From the NCBI RefSeq assembly GCF_028618665.1, contig NZ_JAQITF010000008.1, positions 25,983 to 89,982 of the forward strand: a DNA stretch of 64,000 nucleotides, in the 5' to 3' direction. The notes beneath the pieces were generated by a model. That model was not told the origin of the DNA. It saw only the letters and a list, made by a program, of their open reading frames with translations, and searched no databases. This document shows positions 60,454 through 64,000 of the stretch, one piece after another. How positions within the stretch are numbered: position 1 is the first letter of the stretch; the number at the start of each line of letters is the position of its first letter. The position numbers and the translations under genes were made by a program. Source of the DNA: Bartonella sp. AU16XJBT. GTDB taxonomy: Bacteria > Pseudomonadota > Alphaproteobacteria > Rhizobiales > Rhizobiaceae.

Positions 60454-60486
60454 ATAAAGCTAGCAGCTTTTTGCCGCCAGCTTTAT
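60454..60486 (-). terminator. 14-bp intercistronic hairpin between peptide frames and MFS gene
   Basis: Arms 60454-60467 and 60473-60486 pair over all 14 positions (two as G-U in the minus-strand RNA) around a five-base A loop. It begins 14 bases after the stop of the 9-codon frame and lies 18 bases before the MFS ATG. Only a TTTT run follows, so it is likely to terminate part of the transcripts and let others continue. This arrangement can give more peptide than exporter message. Confidence 0.7.
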
Positions 60487-60499
60487 ATATTTTAAAACC

Positions 60500-60529
60500 T
60501 CAATTCGTAAAAGTGCCTCGAGAAGCCAT
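60500..60529 (-). CDS. Possible 9-residue peptide ending in Asn
   Basis: ATG at 60529 encodes MASRGTFTN followed by TGA. Microcin-C-type precursors are similarly tiny and end in an Asn that receives the nucleotide (the E. coli peptide is MRTGNAN). The hairpin directly after it and the MFS gene beyond match that operon plan. Against it, the ribosome site is weak (AGCAGAAA), and frames this short occur by chance. It could also be the end of a longer, frameshifted precursor beginning at 60621. Confidence 0.3.
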   Translation of the reverse strand: MASRGTFTN

Positions 60530-60552
60530 TTTCTGCTTACTTGCTCAGACGT

Positions 60553-60621
60553 TTAGCGCAACAACATCAACCCGCTTAATTTGATTTTTTTCAGTGGTTT
60601 ATACATACTTTTAGTTTTCAT
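60553..60621 (-). CDS. 22-residue basic peptide with a strong ribosome site
   Basis: ATG at 60621 stands 7 bases after GGGAGG. The peptide begins MKTKSMYKPLKKIK and ends LSGLMLLR before TAA. It is strongly basic with a hydrophobic end. After the stop, the same frame stays open for 30 more codons (TSEQVSRKWLLEALLRIEVL onward) up to a TAG inside the hairpin. It could be a leader or precursor peptide, an intact short peptide, or the start of a broken longer one. The excellent ribosome site makes translation likely. Confidence 0.5.
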   Translation of the reverse strand: MKTKSMYKPLKKIKLSGLMLLR

Positions 60622-60673
60622 AACTTTACCTCCCGTATTCAATGAAAACAATTAAATTTAGAATAAAGTACAC

Positions 60674-60705
60674 ATTATAGCTATTTTGTAGCTACCTTTT
60701 ATCAA
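60674..60705 (-). promoter_or_regulatory. Promoter-like sequence upstream of the peptide cassette
   Basis: On the minus strand TATAAT (60679-60674) lies about 53 bases before the 22-residue frame. TTGATA (60705-60700) is a possible -35 box, but the 20-base spacer is long. A direct repeat TAGCTA-CAAAA-TAGCTA overlaps the spacer and the -10 box and might be an operator. Confidence 0.35.
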
Positions 60706-60772
60706 TTTATCATCTTGATATAAAAAGCTTTGCTCTTCCCCACGCACTCACGTTAAGTATTTCATGCACCAA

Positions 60773-63700
60773 TCATTCTGCAACAACCACCGCAGCACTT
60801 GAAAACTCACGCTCCCCTTCTGGCAAAGTACGCTTATATTCACGCCAATTTGTCACCGGCTGTTCGTTAAACGCAACACTCGTTCGCAGCGCGGCAAAAT
60901 GCGCTTTGCCGCATTTAATCTTCAGTATTTCTTTAAGACGTAAATCAAACTCGCTGTTCGCCCCTTTTGTCTCTAGCACAAAGTAAAGCTTTTGTTCGCC
61001 ATCCCGCTCTAAAAAGACCGCCCAATCAGGCGTATAAGAACCTATGGGAGTGGCTATTTTAAAACTTCTTGGCAGTTTAAAAAACAATCTGACTTCAGGA
61101 TCATTTTCAAGACTTTGTGCAAACTCTTTCTCCACACTGCTTTCATAAACCACATGATCATACACACTCTTCTCACTCGCAACAGCTGTACGCTCTAAAT
61201 TCGCCACAAGCTCTTCACTGGTAAAAAGCTCTTGCACACTATATTCTTGCCCAACCAGCTTTAAATATTTGATGCCATCAATTGTAAGATTAACATGGGT
61301 TTTATCGAGTATTTCTTCTATGCGCTCTAAAAAAGCTTGTGGATTTTTCACAAATTCATGCTCACGACCACTCTTTATCAAAATACCAATAATTGTCTTT
61401 GCGGTTAATTTCAGCTTTAAGGTCAAATAATGTACAATATTCGGCAATGCACACCAACTATAATCAAGCGCACTCTGCTTTAATAATTGCTCTTCATAGG
61501 TCACACCAGCACTATCCAGTTCTATCTCTGCTGTTTGATAAACCAAATGCGCAGGCGCAACTGGCGCCATTTTTTCCACTGCATCCACTGCTTTGGCGAC
61601 AAACTCTGTGCGATCAAACTTTGCACGATAAGTGGTCTTTTTATTGATCTTCTCCCACAAGTCCAAAAACTCGGGCGAAACCACTGTTTGCTTTTTAAGC
61701 TTAACCCGCACCTCGCGCGTAGCATTACGAATCGGCATAGCTTGGCTCGCTTCTAGCGCCTGCAGCACAGCCCGCTTTTGCCCTTTACTAAAACGTTCAC
61801 TTAAATCCAACGTCCCAGCCGCACATTGTGCTTTTAATGTATCTGTGATTTTTCCTGCTGATGTAAGCAAAGCTTTTTCACGCAACTCAACCAATATATC
61901 AGCAGCCTCTTGCGGAGACAGAATCTTTTTTTCCGTCACAGCTGTCACATAAGTCACATCTTGCAGTGTCTCAACATTAATAAGCGCGCCCGCGTCAATT
62001 TTTTTCACAATTTCTTGACGCAATTCGCATGACATTTCCTCCGCCCCTATAGCTTCAAATTCGCTCGCCACTAAATCTTTATCTACTTTAACGGCACCCG
62101 ACTCATCAATCAAATCTTTTGCAACAAGTGTTTTAACAATTTCTTGTGCTTGCGATACTTCCACTTTAGCGGCAACATATTTTACATCTTCATAAACACG
62201 GCCAACCAACTGCTCCATCTGCAATGTACCAAGTTTATAACCAATATCCGCCTCTAATTCTTTTTGCAATGTACTCACAAACTCAGCAAAGCTTTCATTC
62301 ACCATGACATGCAGCACATTTATATCTTTATCTTCCACCTGTTCACCTTGTTGGTTTACGCACAAGCGCAAACCGCGACCAATCTTTTGCCGTGTAGTAA
62401 AATTCGATTTTTGCTCAATCAACATGCACACTTGAAATACATTTGGATTATCCCAGCCTTCTCTCAAAGCCGAATGCGAAAAGATAAAACGCAAAGGGCA
62501 TGCAAAAGATAATAACCACTCTTTATCGCGCATAATCGTGTTATAAGTGTCATCATCAGCTTGGCTGTCGCCCTTTGTATCCTTATACACACCCTTCTTG
62601 TCTTGTGAGAAATAACCGCCGTGCACGTTTCGAACATTTTGAGCAAATTTAGTCCGCAAGGAGGCATATTTCTCTTTCGCCAACAACTCTTCATAACATT
62701 CTTCAAACATACGCTCATAAAGTGCTGGCTCTTCATCAGAGCTACGATATTTAGCCACCTCATCAATAAAAAAAAGTGATAAAACTTTAATCCCTAAAGG
62801 CACAAGCCGCAATTCCTTATCTAAATGTGTTTCTATCGTGCGATAAATTTGCGCGCGTTTAAGCTCTATTGTATTCACATCACCAAGCGCGTGGCCAAAT
62901 TTGACAATTTCAGTATCAGAAAATTCAACAGCTTCATCCCCTGCCATACAATTAATACCCGAAACAATATAACCCCTATAAAGCTCACGCCCGCCCGTAA
63001 CGTGATACAGATCATCGCCTTGCCTCACTGTAACTGTTTTGCGGCTAACAGTGCCATTCTTTCCCGCAATATCCAATTCTAAGCGCGCCTTAAAGCCATG
63101 TTCGTGGGATACGGATTTCAAGGCAATATAGGGACGGTTAAAATCTTGCTCTATCTGGTTAGAAGAGACACAAATTTGCTTCACTAGTCCTTTTTGATAA
63201 GCATCAACAGGTGTTAAACGATATAAAAGATTAATCTCATCTTTATGCGTGGCACTATAGCGAAAAACACAAAGTGGGTTAAGGCTTGCAATAGCCTCCT
63301 TCGCTTTTGCTGTATTATCCACCGATTGCGGTTCATCTATGATCACAATCGGATTTGTGTCTTGGATATAGCGCATAGCACTTTCGCCATTCAGTCTATC
63401 CTGCGGAAGGTTGATAATATTTTCTGCTTTTTTAAATGCATCAATATTGATAATCATAATTTCAATATTGGTCGAGCTTGCAAATTGGCGAATTTGCGAA
63501 AGATCTTTTGAATTATAAATAAAATAACGATAGGGTAGATTATTAAACTCTGCTTGAAAATGCTCCCTCGTTACCTGCAGTGATTTATATACCCCTTCGC
63601 GAATAGCAACACTTGGTACGACAATAATAAATTTGGTAAAGCCATAGCGTTGATTTAACTCAAAAATCGTCTTGCTATAGACATAAGTTTTGCCTGTCCC

Positions 63701-63967
63701 CGTTTCCATCTCAATAGAAAACTGCTTTTGCTCTAACGTCTCACTTGCCAAGAGTTTATTGTTCTGTTGCACCTCTCGTAAATTTGCTAATATGCTTTCA
63801 TCACTAATCAATAATTGATTACCATAGCCAAATTCCTTTAACGCTAATTGTCCTTGTTCTGAAAGCAAGGAAAAAGAAGAATGCTGTTGTGGTTGGCCTT
63901 TAAATAAATCAATGACGCTTTTAACCGCATCATTTTGAAATTCTTGTTGTTTAAATTTAAGTTTCAT
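60773..63967 (-). CDS. Type III restriction enzyme, Res (helicase-nuclease) subunit
   Basis: A 1064-residue protein. The SF2 helicase part has Walker A METGTGKT (87-94), Walker B DEPQ (211-214), FRYSATH as motif III, REGWDNPNVFQVC, and TRQKIGRGLRLCV as motif VI. The C-terminal nuclease shows a PD...ETK pattern (P980-D981 and E999-T-K1001) in YTPDWAVFLERD and FVLETKG. The frame is open throughout, so the subunit looks intact. Res translocates and cuts DNA only with the Mod methyltransferase. The start ATG overlaps the stop of an upstream frame as ATGA, consistent with mod lying just beyond the window. Confidence 0.93.
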   Translation of the reverse strand: MKLKFKQQEFQNDAVKSVIDLFKGQPQQHSSFSLLSEQGQLALKEFGYGNQLLISDESILANLREVQQNNKLLASETLEQKQFSIEMETGTGKTYVYSKTIFELNQRYGFTKFIIVVPSVAIREGVYKSLQVTREHFQAEFNNLPYRYFIYNSKDLSQIRQFASSTNIEIMIINIDAFKKAENIINLPQDRLNGESAMRYIQDTNPIVIIDEPQSVDNTAKAKEAIASLNPLCVFRYSATHKDEINLLYRLTPVDAYQKGLVKQICVSSNQIEQDFNRPYIALKSVSHEHGFKARLELDIAGKNGTVSRKTVTVRQGDDLYHVTGGRELYRGYIVSGINCMAGDEAVEFSDTEIVKFGHALGDVNTIELKRAQIYRTIETHLDKELRLVPLGIKVLSLFFIDEVAKYRSSDEEPALYERMFEECYEELLAKEKYASLRTKFAQNVRNVHGGYFSQDKKGVYKDTKGDSQADDDTYNTIMRDKEWLLSFACPLRFIFSHSALREGWDNPNVFQVCMLIEQKSNFTTRQKIGRGLRLCVNQQGEQVEDKDINVLHVMVNESFAEFVSTLQKELEADIGYKLGTLQMEQLVGRVYEDVKYVAAKVEVSQAQEIVKTLVAKDLIDESGAVKVDKDLVASEFEAIGAEEMSCELRQEIVKKIDAGALINVETLQDVTYVTAVTEKKILSPQEAADILVELREKALLTSAGKITDTLKAQCAAGTLDLSERFSKGQKRAVLQALEASQAMPIRNATREVRVKLKKQTVVSPEFLDLWEKINKKTTYRAKFDRTEFVAKAVDAVEKMAPVAPAHLVYQTAEIELDSAGVTYEEQLLKQSALDYSWCALPNIVHYLTLKLKLTAKTIIGILIKSGREHEFVKNPQAFLERIEEILDKTHVNLTIDGIKYLKLVGQEYSVQELFTSEELVANLERTAVASEKSVYDHVVYESSVEKEFAQSLENDPEVRLFFKLPRSFKIATPIGSYTPDWAVFLERDGEQKLYFVLETKGANSEFDLRLKEILKIKCGKAHFAALRTSVAFNEQPVTNWREYKRTLPEGEREFSSAAVVVAE

Positions 63968-64000
63968 ATCGCCGCCCCAATCGTCTCTCTATAGTTTAAA
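63964..64000 (-). CDS. C-terminal end of the gene upstream of res, probably the type III Mod methyltransferase
   Basis: A minus-strand frame enters from the right edge with residues LNYRETIGAAI and ends at TGA 63966-63964, overlapping the res ATG by the classical ATGA. Type III systems are ordered mod-res, which makes Mod the likely identity, but only eleven residues are visible and none is diagnostic. Confidence 0.4.
   Translation of the reverse strand, partial: LNYRETIGAAI

Noticed and set aside
60553..60621. Lasso-peptide leader reading of the 22-residue peptide
   Set aside because: The Tyr-Pro-Gly spacing only loosely resembles a lasso leader, and no B2 protease or cyclase gene is adjacent; the microcin-C-type layout fits somewhat better but is also unproven.
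1..64000. tRNA, rRNA, CRISPR arrays, insertion sequences
   Set aside because: I looked in the gaps for tRNA arms, spaced short repeats, and transposase frames with inverted ends, and found none I could support by eye. A dedicated search could still find a diverged case.

Overview
The window looks like a chromosomal segment of a Bartonella species (Hyphomicrobiales, Alphaproteobacteria). This is inferred from the low GC, the protein sequences, the alphaproteobacterial F0 order atpI-atpB-atpE-atpG(b')-atpF standing apart from F1, the plant-type glutamate-cysteine ligase, and the many long AT-rich intergenic stretches typical of that reductive genus. The species cannot be named from the sequence alone. 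No rRNA, tRNA, CRISPR array, insertion sequence or complete prophage was recognised.

Positions 1-39.4 kb are mainly conserved housekeeping genes. They comprise the start of fabI, a CbpA-like DnaJ, pdxH, ubiA, purD, a DUF6101-like gene, a tightly overlapping rnhB-tsaC-FAD oxidase operon, ispE, an S49 protease, a TrmN6-like methyltransferase, an octaprenyl diphosphate synthase, a TPR protein, glyQ-glyS, the F0 ATP synthase operon, der with a YfgM-like TPR gene, an SLC13 permease, an envelope protein of unknown function, nhaA, a thymidylate-kinase-like gene, lysC, ubiG, grxC, comF and an NDUFAF5-like methyltransferase. Long gene-free gaps (about 5.0-5.9, 19.1-20.7, 23.4-25.2, 27.3-27.9 and 33.2-33.8 kb) hold decayed, mutually similar repeat sequences.

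Positions 39.4-55.7 kb carry a TcyP-type cystine transporter, a small accessory locus of two unrecognised short genes (41.5-42.3 kb), gshA, rsmE, an unlisted 47-residue membrane peptide gene, an AsmA protein, folD, the Entner-Doudoroff/oxidative-pentose operon zwf-pgl-edd, and a PuuA/PuuB-like pair that probably handles gamma-glutamylated polyamines.

Positions 55.9-64.0 kb look like an accessory island. It has a broken rhuM gene (two frameshifts and two short tandem duplications), a MATE exporter with a frameshifted C-terminus, and the restriction subunit of a type III restriction-modification system whose modification gene probably lies beyond the right edge. Between them is a small cassette on the minus strand: a promoter-like region, one or two tiny peptide genes, a 14-bp hairpin, an MFS exporter, and a broken gene whose start resembles a RiPP recognition element. 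The layout is reminiscent of microcin-C-type peptide-nucleotide operons (peptide, intercistronic hairpin, exporter, modifying enzyme), and the modifying enzyme appears to be destroyed. This is the most interesting locus in the window; its assignment is inference and rests on architecture more than on sequence identity.
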